Below the pieces are notes generated by a model. It was given only the letters and a program-made list of their open reading frames with translations, did no database searches and was not told the DNA's origin. A program made the translations under genes and the position numbers. 64,000 nt of DNA from Labrys sp. KNU-23 (GTDB lineage Bacteria; Pseudomonadota; Alphaproteobacteria; Rhizobiales; Labraceae): assembly GCF_008330945.1 (NCBI RefSeq), contig NZ_CP043488.1, positions 2,082,501 to 2,146,500 on the forward strand, written 5' to 3'. Below are positions 16,588 through 25,816 of this stretch, piece after piece; the first letter of the stretch is position 1; every line of letters begins with the position of its first letter.

Positions 16588-17625
16588 ATGTATCAACAGA
16601 AGGGAACGGCCTTACCCGGATTTGAAGCCGCCTCACCGGCAAATCCCGCTTCGATCCGCGTGACGGCCTGTGCACGGCTCCATCTTGGTTTTCTCGATCT
16701 GAACGGTGGCCTCGGCCGCCGCTTTGGTAGCCTCGGCCTGGCGGTGAGCCAGCCGGCGGTGGATCTGGTGGTGTCGGATGCCGACCGTTTGATTGCCGAG
16801 GGTGAGGAAGCCGAGCGGGTGCTGCGCTATGCCGAAGCGGCCGCACTCCATCTTAATGTGGAGCCGCGCGGTCATTTCCGGCTGCGCCGCAGCATCATTC
16901 CCCATGCCGGCCTCGGTTCGGGAACGCAGATCGCCCTGGCGGTGGCGGCCGGCCTCGCTCGACTGAGAGGGCGGCCCTTTCGGGCACGTGATGCTGCAGA
17001 GGCGCTCGACAGGGGCAATCGTTCTTCGGCCGGCCTGGCCACGTTCGAGCGAGGTGGTCTCGTTCTCGACGGCGGGCGCGGCGAGGATGATTGCGCGCCG
17101 CCGGTTCTTGCGCGCCTGCCCTTTCCGGAGGATTGGCGGGTGCTGCTGGTCTTCGACAATTCCGCCCATGGACTGCATGGCGAGGCCGAGGTCAGCGCCT
17201 TCCGGCAGCTGCCGCCCTTTCCTGCAGAGGCCGCCGCTCATTTGTGCCGGCTCACCCTGATGCGCATTCTGCCAGCCGCGGCCAACCAGGATGTGGGGGC
17301 CTTCGGAGCCGGCGTGGCCGAATTGCAGCGCGTGGTGGGCGATCACTTCGCGTCGGCACAAGGCGGTCGCTTCACCAGTCCTTTCGTCACCGAGGTGCTG
17401 GCCGCCTGCGAGCGGCGGGGCTTTGCCGGCATCGGACAGAGTTCCTGGGGCCCCACCGGTTTCGTCATTGTCGGTTCCGACAGCGAGGCGCGCCGGCTGG
17501 TCGCCGAGCTGAAGACAGACGGACTGCCGTCCAGCATCCGTTTGGAGATCGTGCGCGGGCGCAACCAGGGTGCCCAGGTGAGGATCAACCGAGACCCTAC
17601 GCTCAAGAGGAGGCTTGCGTCCTGA
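16588..17625 (+). CDS. Beta-ribofuranosylaminobenzene 5'-phosphate synthase-like protein (H4MPT synthesis)
   Basis: A 345-residue protein with a GHMP-kinase-like fold: the glycine-rich motif PHAGLGSGTQIALAVAAG around residues 106-123 and an N-terminal ARLHLGFLDLNG block. These are marks of beta-RFAP synthase (archaeal MptG), which condenses 4-hydroxybenzoate or 4-aminobenzoate with PRPP in the first committed step of methanopterin synthesis. Known bacterial homologues lie in the same C1 gene clusters. GGGGAGG precedes the ATG. The stop shares one base with the mtdB start, so the two are coupled. Confidence 0.88.
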   Translation: MYQQKGTALPGFEAASPANPASIRVTACARLHLGFLDLNGGLGRRFGSLGLAVSQPAVDLVVSDADRLIAEGEEAERVLRYAEAAALHLNVEPRGHFRLRRSIIPHAGLGSGTQIALAVAAGLARLRGRPFRARDAAEALDRGNRSSAGLATFERGGLVLDGGRGEDDCAPPVLARLPFPEDWRVLLVFDNSAHGLHGEAEVSAFRQLPPFPAEAAAHLCRLTLMRILPAAANQDVGAFGAGVAELQRVVGDHFASAQGGRFTSPFVTEVLAACERRGFAGIGQSSWGPTGFVIVGSDSEARRLVAELKTDGLPSSIRLEIVRGRNQGAQVRINRDPTLKRRLAS

Positions 17626-18518
17626 TGGCCCGATCGATCCTGCATATGCTCTCACCGCTCAAGCATATGAGCCCCTTCGACATCAACATGGCCGTTGATG
17701 CGGGCTTCGATGCCGTCATCCCCTATACGGGCGTGACGTTGGAAGAGATCCGGCCGCTCGTGCAAGACGCGATCTTCTCGCGGGCGCCGGGCGATGGCAG
17801 CCGTACCTCGATCTTCATCGGCGGCAAGAATGGTGGCCTTGCCCTCGATATGCTCGACGCTGCGAAGAAGGCTTTCGTACCACCTTTTGCCTTGAACCTG
17901 TTCACCGATCCGGCCGGTTCCTTCACCACCGGCGCCGCCATGGTCGCCAAGGTCAAGGCCGTGCTGAGGGACAAGCATGGCGGTGATCTGGCCGGCCGCA
18001 AGGTCGTGATCTTTGGCGGGACCGGCGTCGTCGCCTATTGCGCCGGCGTGCTGGTGGCGCTCGAAGGTGGCCAGGCGGTGCTGGCGGGCCATGACGGTAC
18101 CAAGCGTGTCGCCGACATTGCCGCTGGCATCAAGCAGCGCTTCGACGTCGATGTCGGCTATGCCGACGGCAGTACGCCCGAGGCACGCCGGACGGCGGTT
18201 GCCGGTGCCGAAATCGTCCTGTCCAGCGGGCCCGCCGGCGTGAACATCCTTTCCGCCGCCGATCTCGATTCCGTACCGGGCCTGCTGGTTGCGGCCGACG
18301 TCAACGCCGTCCCGCCCGCGGGGGTGGAGGGCGTCGGCGTGATGGCCAGTGGTGAACCCTTCGGCAATGGCAAGGCGCTGGGCGTCGGCGCACTCGCGAT
18401 CGGAAACGTCAAGTACAAGACCGAACTCGGCCTGTTCCGCCGGCTCCTGGCGACAGACAAGCCGATCAGCCTGGATTTTCGCGATGCCTACAAGCTTGCC
18501 CTTGAGATCGCAGGGTGA
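17625..18518 (+). CDS. mtdB: MtdB, NAD(P)-dependent methylene-H4MPT dehydrogenase
   Basis: The 297-residue product matches MtdB/MtdA dehydrogenases: N-terminal HMLSPLKHMSPFDINMAVDAG and the dinucleotide-binding loop VVIFGGTGVVAYCAGVL near residues 125-141. It oxidises methylene-H4MPT to methenyl-H4MPT with NAD or NADP. I call MtdB rather than MtdA because it sits beside mch, fae and the H4MPT genes; cofactor preference cannot be proved by eye. GAGGAGG lies nine bases before the ATG. Length is typical. Confidence 0.92.
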   Translation: MARSILHMLSPLKHMSPFDINMAVDAGFDAVIPYTGVTLEEIRPLVQDAIFSRAPGDGSRTSIFIGGKNGGLALDMLDAAKKAFVPPFALNLFTDPAGSFTTGAAMVAKVKAVLRDKHGGDLAGRKVVIFGGTGVVAYCAGVLVALEGGQAVLAGHDGTKRVADIAAGIKQRFDVDVGYADGSTPEARRTAVAGAEIVLSSGPAGVNILSAADLDSVPGLLVAADVNAVPPAGVEGVGVMASGEPFGNGKALGVGALAIGNVKYKTELGLFRRLLATDKPISLDFRDAYKLALEIAG

Positions 18519-19638
18519 GGGGGCCTGCGTCCTGATCGCCGCACAGTCGGGCCGCGGCCTTGCCGCAGCCGCCAGGCGCGCGGGATACAGGCCGTTGGTC
18601 GTCGATCTCTTCGGTGACAGCGATACGAGAACCTTGGCCTTCGGCTATCGCCAGGTCCAGGGTCGGTTCGGCGTGGGCGTTGCCGGGGCCGCCGTTCTCG
18701 ATGCGCTGGAGGAATTGGCCCTTGCCAGTGCCGATCCGCCATTCGGCGTGGTGCTGGGCAGCGGTTTCGAGGCGAGCCCTGCCCTGATCCAGGCCATCGA
18801 CGAACGTTTCGGCTTGATCGGCGCCAGCGCCGAAACGGTGGCGCATCTGAAGAATCCTGCGGGCTTTGCCCTCATGCTGGCAGAGCTCGGCATCGGCCAC
18901 CCCCAGATCCGGCTCGAGCCCGTGGCGTCATCAGCGGGCTGGCTGTCCAAGCGCCGCGGCGGCTCGGGCGGTGGTCACATCCGCAAGGCTCGTGCGAACA
19001 GGCTGACACCCGGGAGCTATCTGCAGCGGGCGGTCGAGGGGGAGCCGGTTTCCGTCGCCTTCCTTGCCGACGGCCGCAGGGCACGGATGGTCGCCCGTAC
19101 GTGCCAATGGCCTTCGCCGGGCCGGAGCACCGGCTGGCGCTATGGCGGCGCGATCGAACCGGGCGGACCGGTCGTGGTCGACCGGGAGATCGAGGTGGCG
19201 ATCGGGCGGATCGCGGCGGCTACCGGGTTGCGCGGCCTGGCCAGTGCCGACCTGCTGGTGACGCCGGACCGCTGGTGGCTTCTGGAGATCAATCCGCGGC
19301 CGGGCGCGACCCTCGATTGCCTCGATCGGCGTCCGACGCCGCTGTTCGAGCGTCATTGCCGCGCCAGCATGGGCGATCTGGGTGAGGTCGAGGCGCCTCC
19401 GGAGGAGGCCGCCGGCACCATGATCGTCTATGCCCGACGCCGCATCGCCGAGGTGCCCGATATCGCCTGGCCTGCTTTCGTGATGGATCGGCCGGCGCGC
19501 GGCAGCGCGATCAGGGTCGGCGCGCCGATCTGCACGGTGGCCGCCACGGGACCGGATGCCGACGCCGTCCGCAGCCTGCTCGATGCGCGGGCTTCCGAAA
19601 TCGCCCGTCTCGTTCAACAAGAGAGAGTTCCCGCGTGA
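18484..19638 (+). CDS. ATP-grasp enzyme of the H4MPT/methylofuran cluster
   Basis: A protein of about 384 residues with an ATP-grasp layout: an N-terminal alpha/beta domain ([28 protein letters not shown]), a central region with [14 protein letters not shown] as the likely lysine/glycine ATP loop, and the ligase core [16 protein letters not shown] carrying the Mg-binding glutamate and asparagine. ATP-grasp enzymes join a carboxylate to an amine or thiol. Homologues are conserved in bacterial C1 clusters. A role in glutamylating methylofuran or H4MPT is an inference. The start is uncertain: ATG 18484 lies inside mtdB, with TTG at 18496 and 18502 as alternatives. Its stop overlaps mch by 4 bases. 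Confidence 0.82.
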   Translation: MPTSLPLRSQGEGACVLIAAQSGRGLAAAARRAGYRPLVVDLFGDSDTRTLAFGYRQVQGRFGVGVAGAAVLDALEELALASADPPFGVVLGSGFEASPALIQAIDERFGLIGASAETVAHLKNPAGFALMLAELGIGHPQIRLEPVASSAGWLSKRRGGSGGGHIRKARANRLTPGSYLQRAVEGEPVSVAFLADGRRARMVARTCQWPSPGRSTGWRYGGAIEPGGPVVVDREIEVAIGRIAAATGLRGLASADLLVTPDRWWLLEINPRPGATLDCLDRRPTPLFERHCRASMGDLGEVEAPPEEAAGTMIVYARRRIAEVPDIAWPAFVMDRPARGSAIRVGAPICTVAATGPDADAVRSLLDARASEIARLVQQERVPA

Positions 19639-20609
19639 CGATTTTCCCCCAGCCCCCGAGCGTCAATGCGCTGGCAAGACCGCTCGTCGACAATCTCGTC
19701 GCCGATGCCGCGGCCCTGCGGCTGACGGTCGGTACCGGGCCGGGAGGGTGCCGCTTCATCGATGCCGGGGCCGGTGTGCCCGGCTCGATCGAAGCCGGCC
19801 GCCGGATTGCCGAGATCTGCCTGGCGGGTCTCGGCCGGGTGACGATCGCACCCACCGGACCGGTCGAGCACTGGCCCTTTTCGGTCAACGTACAGACGAC
19901 CAATCCCGTATTGGCCTGCCTCGGCTGCCAATATGCCGGTTGGAGCCTGCGTGCGGGGTCCGGCAAAGACGCCTATTTCGCCCTGGGATCTGGGCCGGGG
20001 CGTGCTGCCGCCAAGGTGGAGCCGCTCTTCGTGGAACTGGGCTACAGCGACGCGGCCGACAGTGCCGTCCTGATCCTGGAAACGGCCTCGCCGCCGCCGG
20101 AGGCCGTCGTGAGCAATGTCGCGGAGGCGACGCGGCTGGCGCCTGAAGCCCTCACCTTCATCTATGCGCCGACCCAGAGTCTGGCCGGGGCGACCCAGGT
20201 CGTCAGCCGGGTGCTCGAGGTCGCTCTGCACAAGGCACACAGCCTGGGCTTTCCGCTCACCGATATCGTCGATGGGCTGGGTACGGCGCCCTTGGCGCCG
20301 CCCACGCCGGATTTCGTGCGCGCCATGGGACGCACCAATGACGCCATCATCTATGGCGGGCGCGTGCATCTGTTCGTGTCCGGCACGGCTCAGGCCGCCA
20401 AGTCCCTGGCCGAGGCCTTGCCAAGCCCGGCCTCCCGCGATCATGGCAAGCCCTTCGCCGAGATCTTCAGCCGTTTCAAGGGAGATTTCTATGCCATCGA
20501 TCCGCATCTGTTCAGCCCGGCGGAAGTCATCGTCACAGCGCTCGAGAATGGCGAGACCTTCCGTGGCGGCTATCTGATGCCCGATCTGGTGGATGCCTCC
20601 TTCTCGTAA
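19635..20609 (+). CDS. mch: Mch, methenyl-H4MPT cyclohydrolase
   Basis: A 324-residue enzyme beginning at GTG 19635 ([22 protein letters not shown]), the standard Mch N-terminus. Other family blocks are [40 protein letters not shown] and [14 protein letters not shown]. It hydrolyses methenyl-H4MPT to formyl-H4MPT in the cytosol, between MtdB and the Fhc complex. The GTG start overlaps the upstream stop in GTGA with GAGAG upstream, so translation is coupled. Length is normal. Confidence 0.97.
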   Translation: MTIFPQPPSVNALARPLVDNLVADAAALRLTVGTGPGGCRFIDAGAGVPGSIEAGRRIAEICLAGLGRVTIAPTGPVEHWPFSVNVQTTNPVLACLGCQYAGWSLRAGSGKDAYFALGSGPGRAAAKVEPLFVELGYSDAADSAVLILETASPPPEAVVSNVAEATRLAPEALTFIYAPTQSLAGATQVVSRVLEVALHKAHSLGFPLTDIVDGLGTAPLAPPTPDFVRAMGRTNDAIIYGGRVHLFVSGTAQAAKSLAEALPSPASRDHGKPFAEIFSRFKGDFYAIDPHLFSPAEVIVTALENGETFRGGYLMPDLVDASFS

Positions 20610-20653
20610 GACGGCACCGTCGGCCCCCTAGGAACCCAATTTCGCAGGAACTC

Positions 20654-21616
20654 TTGGTAGGACATGTTGCATTGAACCCGGTCGAACATCCTGTCGGACG
20701 CGGATTGCGCATCGGCCTCGCCGCCGACAACGGCGAATGGCATCGCGGACGCCTGCTCGACGCCCTGCGTGGCTGCGGCATCGAGCCGGTGCTGTTTTCC
20801 CTGGCCGATGTCGCCATGATCACCGGGGGTGGCGAACCGCTGCGCATACCTGGCTTCGAGGGGGAATTGCCCGACGGCGTTTTGCTACGCACCATATCGG
20901 GCGGAACCTTCGAGGCGACCACCCTGCGGCTCGGCGTGCTGCATGCCCTGGTCGCGGCCGATGTCGTGGTGTGGAACGATCCTCGCGCCATCGAACGCTG
21001 CGTCGACAAATCGATGACCAGCCTGCTGATCGCCAGGGCGGGGCTGCCGACCCCCGACACTTTCGTGGTGTCGAGCCGGGAGGCGGCCGCCGAGATCGTG
21101 CGGCGCGAGGCCCGGCCGGGTGTGCCGCTGGTGCTCAAGCCCCTGTTCGGTTCGCAGGGCGAAGGCCTGCGCCTGATCGACGGGCCGGACGATCTTCCAC
21201 AGCCCGAGGAGGTGGCTCGGGTCTATTATCTGCAGCGCTTCGTACGCCGGAACGTCGAGGGGTGGCGGGACTATCGCGTTTTCGTCTGTGACGGCCGCGT
21301 GGTGGCAGCCATGGCTCGTGAGGGCGATGGCTGGATCACCAATGTCCATCAGGGGGGGCGCCCGTCGCGCTGGCAGATGCCGGAGGAGGCGGAGGATCTT
21401 GCCCTGAGGGCGGCGCAGGCGGTGGACGTATCCTTCTGCGGCGTCGACCTCATCGAGGATGAGCGGGGCCGCTTCCTGCTGCTCGAGGTCAACAGCATGC
21501 CGTCCTGGTCCGGCCTGCAGAGCATTGTCGACATCGATATCAGCCAGGCCATCGTCCGCGCCTTCCTGAAGGCCGTCTATGCCGCCCGCCGTCCCGCCAT
21601 GGTGGCGGTGTCATGA
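20654..21616 (+). CDS. RimK-like ATP-grasp ligase of the C1 cluster
   Basis: A protein of up to 320 residues in the RimK/MptN branch of ATP-grasp enzymes. Marks are VVWNDPRAIERCVDKSMTSLLI, LKPLFGSQGEGLRLI (ATP loop with lysine) and FLLLEVNSMPSW with the Mg-binding E and N. In methanogens MptN adds glutamate to H4MPT, and CofF caps F420. Here the substrate may be H4MPT or methylofuran; Methylobacterium methylofuran carries a glutamate chain. Starts are TTG codons at 20654 (after AGGAAC) or 20672 (after GGTAGGA); no ATG fits. The stop overlaps the next gene by 4 bases. Confidence 0.85.
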   Translation: MVGHVALNPVEHPVGRGLRIGLAADNGEWHRGRLLDALRGCGIEPVLFSLADVAMITGGGEPLRIPGFEGELPDGVLLRTISGGTFEATTLRLGVLHALVAADVVVWNDPRAIERCVDKSMTSLLIARAGLPTPDTFVVSSREAAAEIVRREARPGVPLVLKPLFGSQGEGLRLIDGPDDLPQPEEVARVYYLQRFVRRNVEGWRDYRVFVCDGRVVAAMAREGDGWITNVHQGGRPSRWQMPEEAEDLALRAAQAVDVSFCGVDLIEDERGRFLLLEVNSMPSWSGLQSIVDIDISQAIVRAFLKAVYAARRPAMVAVS

Positions 21617-22461
21617 ATTATCATCGGCATGGCCTCGATCTCGCCGGCGCCTATGAGGAAGCCTGCCTGGCTGAACTCCGGGCCCTGAAGCCGGGCAATG
21701 TACATGTCTTTGCCGATACAGGTGAGACCAAGGTCGCCGATTTCGAGGCGAGCGCGCGGGTTTCCGCGCCCTCGATCGGGAGGCCCGGCGCCAGCGTCGG
21801 TGCGCGCATCCTCGGCGCCATCGGGGCGACGCACGAGGCCATAGGCTGGAACACCAATCTCGGTATCGTGCTGCTGTGCGCGCCGCTCGCCGCGGCCGCC
21901 GAGGCAAGGGGAGCCTTGCGTGCGCAGCTTGGCTCGATCCTGGCGGCGCTCGACAGGAGGGATGCGGCCGATGCCTTCGAGGCGATCCGCCTGGCTTCGC
22001 CGGGCGGACTGGGAAAATCGGAACACCACGATGTCCGCGAGCCGCCGGCCGTCACCCTGCGCGAGGCAATGGCTGAGGCGGCGGCGCGCGATCGCATTGC
22101 CCGTGCCTATGTCACCGATTTCGAGGACATCTTCGAGACGGGCTTGCCGGTGCTCCAGCGGGCACAAGCGTCAGGTCTCGACGAACCCTGGTGCACCACT
22201 GCGGTTCATATGGCCTTCCTGTCACGGTTTCCGGATACCCATATCGAGCGCCGCCTTGGCCCGCAGAAGGCCGAGGCTGTCAGGCAGCGCGCTGCTGAAA
22301 TCATCGAGGCGGGTCCGCCAGGTCCCGCCTCGCTCGCAACCTTGCTGGCATTCGATGCCGAACTGAAGAAAGGAGATCTCAACCCCGGAACTTCCGCCGA
22401 CTTCACCGTGGCGACATTGTTTGCCGCCGCGATCATGCGTCTTCCGGCCGCCGGCACCTGA
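21613..22461 (+). CDS. CitG-family triphosphoribosyl-dephospho-CoA synthase-like protein
   Basis: A 282-residue all-helical protein of the CitG/MdcB family: N-terminal LRALKPGNVHVF, SIGRPGASVGARILGAI, then NTNLGIVLLCAPLA and SPGGLGKSEHHDV, the blocks that bind ATP and metal in CitG. CitG makes a triphosphoribosyl prosthetic-group precursor from ATP and dephospho-CoA; no citrate lyase genes are here. Homologues recur in H4MPT gene clusters of bacteria and archaea, so it probably moves a ribosyl-phosphate group in cofactor synthesis, but the reaction is not established. It is the last gene of the run from 16588. Confidence 0.85.
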   Translation: MNYHRHGLDLAGAYEEACLAELRALKPGNVHVFADTGETKVADFEASARVSAPSIGRPGASVGARILGAIGATHEAIGWNTNLGIVLLCAPLAAAAEARGALRAQLGSILAALDRRDAADAFEAIRLASPGGLGKSEHHDVREPPAVTLREAMAEAAARDRIARAYVTDFEDIFETGLPVLQRAQASGLDEPWCTTAVHMAFLSRFPDTHIERRLGPQKAEAVRQRAAEIIEAGPPGPASLATLLAFDAELKKGDLNPGTSADFTVATLFAAAIMRLPAAGT

Positions 22462-22521
22462 ACGGATGCTTGCTGGTGACGGAATGCGCGATTACGCTCG
22501 TAAAGCTATCTGGCCAACCGG

Positions 22522-22538
22522 TTCGGCATCGTGCCGAA
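22522..22538. promoter_or_regulatory. Inverted repeat in the fae leader
   Basis: A perfect 7-bp inverted repeat, TTCGGCA (22522-22528) and TGCCGAA (22532-22538), with a 3-base centre, 79 bases before the fae start. It could be an operator or a leader hairpin. The 156-base gap before fae otherwise holds AGGGAGGA as a strong ribosome site. Confidence 0.35.
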
Positions 22539-22617
22539 TGCTGCAAACAAGGATAGATGGCTCGGCCGCCGTTCCAAGGGATCGGGGCCTTTGTTCTCGC
22601 AGGGAGGACTATCGAAT

Positions 22618-23124
22618 ATGGCAAAGATCAACAAGGTTTTGATCGGTGAATCCCTTGTCGGCGACGGCAATGAAGTCGCTCATATCGACCTGATCATCGG
22701 TCCTCGCGGCTCGGCCGCGGAGACGGCGTTCTGCAATGCCCTCACCAACAACAAGGACGGCTTCACCTCGCTTCTGGCGGTGATCGCCCCAAACCTGCAA
22801 TGCAAGCCCAACACCTTGCTGTTCAACAAGGTGACCATCAAGGGTGCCAAGCAGGCCGTGCAGATGTTCGGCCCGGCCCAGCACGCCGTGGCGCGCGCGG
22901 TACAGGACAGCGTCGCCGACGGTACCATTCCCGCCGACGAAGCCGACGACCTCTTCATCAGCGTGGGTGTCTTCATCCACTGGCTGGCGGACGACGACGC
23001 CAAGATCCAGAAATACAATTACGAAGCGACCAAGCAGGCGATCGAACGGGCCGTCACTGGCTGGCCGAGCGCTGCCGAAGCCACCAGCAAACGCGAACAG
23101 GTCAAGCACCCCTTCGCCGCTTAG
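22618..23124 (+). CDS. fae: Fae, formaldehyde-activating enzyme
   Basis: The 168-residue enzyme has the canonical N-terminus [23 protein letters not shown]; His22 in the VAHID segment corresponds to the catalytic histidine. Other blocks are [17 protein letters not shown] and [11 protein letters not shown]. It condenses formaldehyde with H4MPT to give methylene-H4MPT and is one of the most abundant proteins in methylotrophs. AGGGAGGA upstream and its own terminator fit strong expression as a single gene. The length matches Methylobacterium Fae. Confidence 0.98.
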   Translation: MAKINKVLIGESLVGDGNEVAHIDLIIGPRGSAAETAFCNALTNNKDGFTSLLAVIAPNLQCKPNTLLFNKVTIKGAKQAVQMFGPAQHAVARAVQDSVADGTIPADEADDLFISVGVFIHWLADDDAKIQKYNYEATKQAIERAVTGWPSAAEATSKREQVKHPFAA

Positions 23125-23216
23125 ATAGGGGACAGCCCTGGGCAGGAGCCGCCTGCGCCCATGCCTGCAGGCCTGCTTCAGCGGCTGGCAGCTATCTTTC
23201 TCGGACGCTGAAATTT

Positions 23217-23244
23217 CGCCGGAGGGACTCTGTTTCCTCCGGCG
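23217..23244 (+). terminator. Terminator hairpin after fae
   Basis: Perfect 9-bp stem CGCCGGAGG (23217-23225) and CCTCCGGCG (23236-23244) with a 10-base loop GACTCTGTTT, then a short T-run (TTTT at 23253-23256). The stem and loop closely resemble the hairpin after xoxF (GGAGG, GACT...TGTTT, CCTCC). It may act for the convergent HisA-like gene as well. Confidence 0.75.
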
Positions 23245-23261
23245 AGACCTGATTTTCTGTT

Positions 23262-23984
23262 TCAAAGGCGCCCGTCATGCAGGGCCGAGGCGACGAGAAT
23301 GCCGGACACGCCGATCTTCGACAGGGCGGCGAGGTCGTGCCTGTCCCGAAGACCGCCTGCGGCGTAGAGCCTGCAACGGTTGGGAGCTTGCAGGCGAAGC
23401 GCGGACAGCCGTTCGAGATCGGGTCCGCTGCCCATGCCCACGCGCCCCAGCGTCATGACGATTACCCGTTCCGGCCAGATCGACGGCGTGGCGAGGATCG
23501 CGTCCGGGCCAACATAGTCCTCGCCGCGAAAATCCAGGGACAGCACGGCATGATCGGCCAGGTCCCGCACGAGCTCGTCGTCACACTGGCTCTCCGAGCC
23601 GAGTACAGGAAGGCCGAGCCCCTCTGCCAGGAAGGCATCCGCTTGCGAGCGGGTGGCAATGCCCGCGTCGACCCACAGACGCACCGCCGGAAAAGCGCTG
23701 GCGAGGCGTCGGAGACTGGCGACATCGCGCCCGCGTCCCTCGATACCGTCGAGATCGGCGACATAGAGATGGCGGGACGGTGCGGCAGCGAGCAGGCCGG
23801 CGGCGACATCGACCGGATCGGCCGTGGGGCTGAGCGGCGTGACGATCGGCTGATAATGGGCCCGATCGCCTGCCTTGGCCCGCACCACCGATCCGTACCG
23901 GAGATCGATCACCGGCACGATCTCGACAACCGAGCTTTCCCGGCGCGCGGCATGGCTTTCGTCCTGTCGGTCCGGTGCGGGCAT
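23262..23984 (-). CDS. HisA/HisF-like TIM-barrel protein of the C1 cluster
   Basis: The 240-residue product is a HisA-like barrel: EIVPVIDLRYGSVVRA at the N-terminus with the first catalytic aspartate, LYVADLDGIEGRGRD, VLSLDFRGEDYVGPD with the second aspartate, and AAGGLRDRHDLAALSKIGVSGILVASALHDG as the phosphate-binding end. HisA opens and rearranges an aminoribosyl phosphate. No his genes are adjacent, and similar genes occur in bacterial and archaeal H4MPT clusters, so a role in cofactor synthesis is likelier than histidine synthesis. ATG 23984 was chosen; a frame to 24053 would run into the divergent gene. Confidence 0.82.
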   Translation of the reverse strand: MPAPDRQDESHAARRESSVVEIVPVIDLRYGSVVRAKAGDRAHYQPIVTPLSPTADPVDVAAGLLAAAPSRHLYVADLDGIEGRGRDVASLRRLASAFPAVRLWVDAGIATRSQADAFLAEGLGLPVLGSESQCDDELVRDLADHAVLSLDFRGEDYVGPDAILATPSIWPERVIVMTLGRVGMGSGPDLERLSALRLQAPNRCRLYAAGGLRDRHDLAALSKIGVSGILVASALHDGRL

Positions 23985-24051
23985 GATGACAACTCTATCG
24001 GTGACATGCCGCCTTTGTGGCACGATGCCGTGAACGGTGGAAGCAACAGCC

Positions 24052-25161
24052 ATGGACTCGACTGGGCATCATGATCCCGAGATCGCCGGGGGTGGCCTGG
24101 TGCTGGGCTGGGACCTCGGCGGCGTGCACGTCAAGGTCGCCGCGGTATCGCAGGGCAGGCTCAAGGCGGTGACGCAGGAACCTTACCAGCTCAGGCAGGG
24201 GCTTGCGGTGCTCGACAGCGCCTTTGCCGCCTTGCCGGCCTGGGCGCGGCAAGCGCGCCGGCATGCCGTGACCATGACCGGCGAGCTCAGCGCCCTGTTC
24301 GACGACCGCGCTGCCGGCGTTGCCGCCCTGACCGATTGGGCGACCCGCCATTGCCAGGGCGAGATTGCGATCTATGGCGGACGGGCGGGCTTCCTGCCGC
24401 CCCATCGCGCGGTTGCTCATGCGGTGGATGTTGCCTCGGCCAACTGGCACGCGACCGCTGCCTTCGTCGCCTCCCGCCTGCCGAATGCCCTGCTGGTCGA
24501 TATCGGATCCACCACCTCCGATCTCATCCCGATCGAGGAAGGCAGCATTGTGGGCCTCGGTTACACCGACGCCGAGCGTCTTGCCTCGGGCGAACTGGTC
24601 TATGCCGGCGTGGTGCGCACGCCCCTGATGTCGCTCGCCGAAAGACTGCCCTTCCAGGGGCAGGATGTCACGCTGGTCGCCGAGCATTTCGCCACCATTG
24701 CCGATGTCCATCGCCTGCTCGGCACCTTGCCCGAGGAGGCCGACCAGCACGATACGGCCGATGGCCGCGACAAGAGCCTCGCCTCCACGCGCACCCGATT
24801 GGCGCGCGTCGTCGGCCAGGATGCCAGCGATGCGCCCGATCATGTCTGGAACGAGCTTGCCGCCCATTTCGCCGAGCTGCAGCTGCGCCGCCTGCATGAC
24901 GCCACCGCTCGCATCCTGTCGCGTCGCAGAGGGGAGGCGCGCCCACCTCTGGTGGGCTGCGGGGTCGGCCGCTTCGTGGTACAGGCGCTGGCGACCCGCA
25001 TGGGCCTGGCCTATCACGATCTTGCCGATCTGGTGCCGAGCGCCGACGGATCGAAGAGCTACTGGGCCTCCTCCTGCGCGCCGGCAGTCTCGCTCGCACT
25101 GCTCGCGGCCGACCAGAGTGTCATCCCAGGCGAGCCATATCGTGGCGAGGGAAGGGGATGA
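24052..25161 (+). CDS. Hydantoinase/oxoprolinase-like C1 pathway protein (MfnF candidate)
   Basis: A 369-residue protein of the family called H4MPT-linked C1 transfer pathway protein, with an actin/hydantoinase-like fold: GWDLGGVHVKVAAV at the start, VTMTGELSALFDDRAAGV, NALLVDIGSTTSDLIPI and VGCGVGRFVV. The archaeal MfnF in this family couples the aminomethylfuran phosphate with the tyramine-glutamate moiety during methanofuran synthesis. The same step is inferred here, in line with mfnB and an MfnE-like kinase 3 kb away. ATG 24052 follows GGTGGAAG; a GTG at 24037 is an alternative. Confidence 0.82.
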   Translation: MDSTGHHDPEIAGGGLVLGWDLGGVHVKVAAVSQGRLKAVTQEPYQLRQGLAVLDSAFAALPAWARQARRHAVTMTGELSALFDDRAAGVAALTDWATRHCQGEIAIYGGRAGFLPPHRAVAHAVDVASANWHATAAFVASRLPNALLVDIGSTTSDLIPIEEGSIVGLGYTDAERLASGELVYAGVVRTPLMSLAERLPFQGQDVTLVAEHFATIADVHRLLGTLPEEADQHDTADGRDKSLASTRTRLARVVGQDASDAPDHVWNELAAHFAELQLRRLHDATARILSRRRGEARPPLVGCGVGRFVVQALATRMGLAYHDLADLVPSADGSKSYWASSCAPAVSLALLAADQSVIPGEPYRGEGRG

Positions 25162-25192
25162 CAGGGCGATTCCGGGGCCGGGGGACCGCACC

Positions 25193-25771
25193 TCAGCCGG
25201 ACGAGCCAGCCAGTGCCGTCCCGGCCAGGATCTTTTCCTCGATCCACTGCCAGGCTTCCAGCTCGGCATCGCCGGCCGTCTTGGTGATGGCGATGCGCAG
25301 ATAATCCATCTCGGTGCGGATCTTGTCGGGGCTGAGCATATGCAGCCTTGTCGACAGGATGGCTGCTTCCAGCACGGCTGCCTGGGCGCGATTATAGCCG
25401 AGGAAGGAATGATGCAGGCCTTGGTGGACGATGCGGCAGCGAAAGCGCGGCCTGACCTCGTCGGCCACCACTTCCTCGACCGCGAGTTCCATATGGGCGA
25501 AGGCCTCGGCCAGCCTGACGCCCTCGATCCGCTCACAGGGGCAGGTTGCCCAGCCCCGCCGGCCGGTGACGCAACCGGCGATCACCCTGATGTCGATCGG
25601 GGCCGCGGCGGCAAGGAAGGGATGGCGCTCCAGATTGGCGATGGTCGGTGAAGGACGGAAGGGGGCGACGATATAATGTTCTCCTTCCTCGATCAGGCCG
25701 AAGGGGACCAGATGCGCGCTGCCATCGGCATTGAGCGTGGTCACGATGGTTTCTAGAATGCGCGGCATCAT
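25193..25771 (-). CDS. DUF447-family protein
   Basis: A 192-residue protein matching DUF447, a family found in methanogens and in bacteria with H4MPT. The N-terminal ILETIVTTLNADGSAHLVPFGLI looks like the flavin-reductase/FMN-binding split-barrel fold. The EAWQWIEEKILAG end lies in a helical region. FMN binding is likely by fold, but the reaction is unknown. Two ATGs in tandem (25771 and 25768) follow GAGGGAC. It faces away from the hydantoinase-like gene and follows the DHPS-like gene across a palindromic repeat, so it is probably in the same minus-strand unit. Confidence 0.8.
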   Translation of the reverse strand: MMPRILETIVTTLNADGSAHLVPFGLIEEGEHYIVAPFRPSPTIANLERHPFLAAAAPIDIRVIAGCVTGRRGWATCPCERIEGVRLAEAFAHMELAVEEVVADEVRPRFRCRIVHQGLHHSFLGYNRAQAAVLEAAILSTRLHMLSPDKIRTEMDYLRIAITKTAGDAELEAWQWIEEKILAGTALAGSSG

Positions 25772-25816
25772 TCGTCCCTCTATGCGACAACCCACCTTCG
25801 TGGCGCGCCAGTTCTT

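Noticed and set aside
23262..23984. Annotation as hisA of histidine synthesis
   Set aside because: No other his gene is near, and the neighbours are all H4MPT/methylofuran genes.
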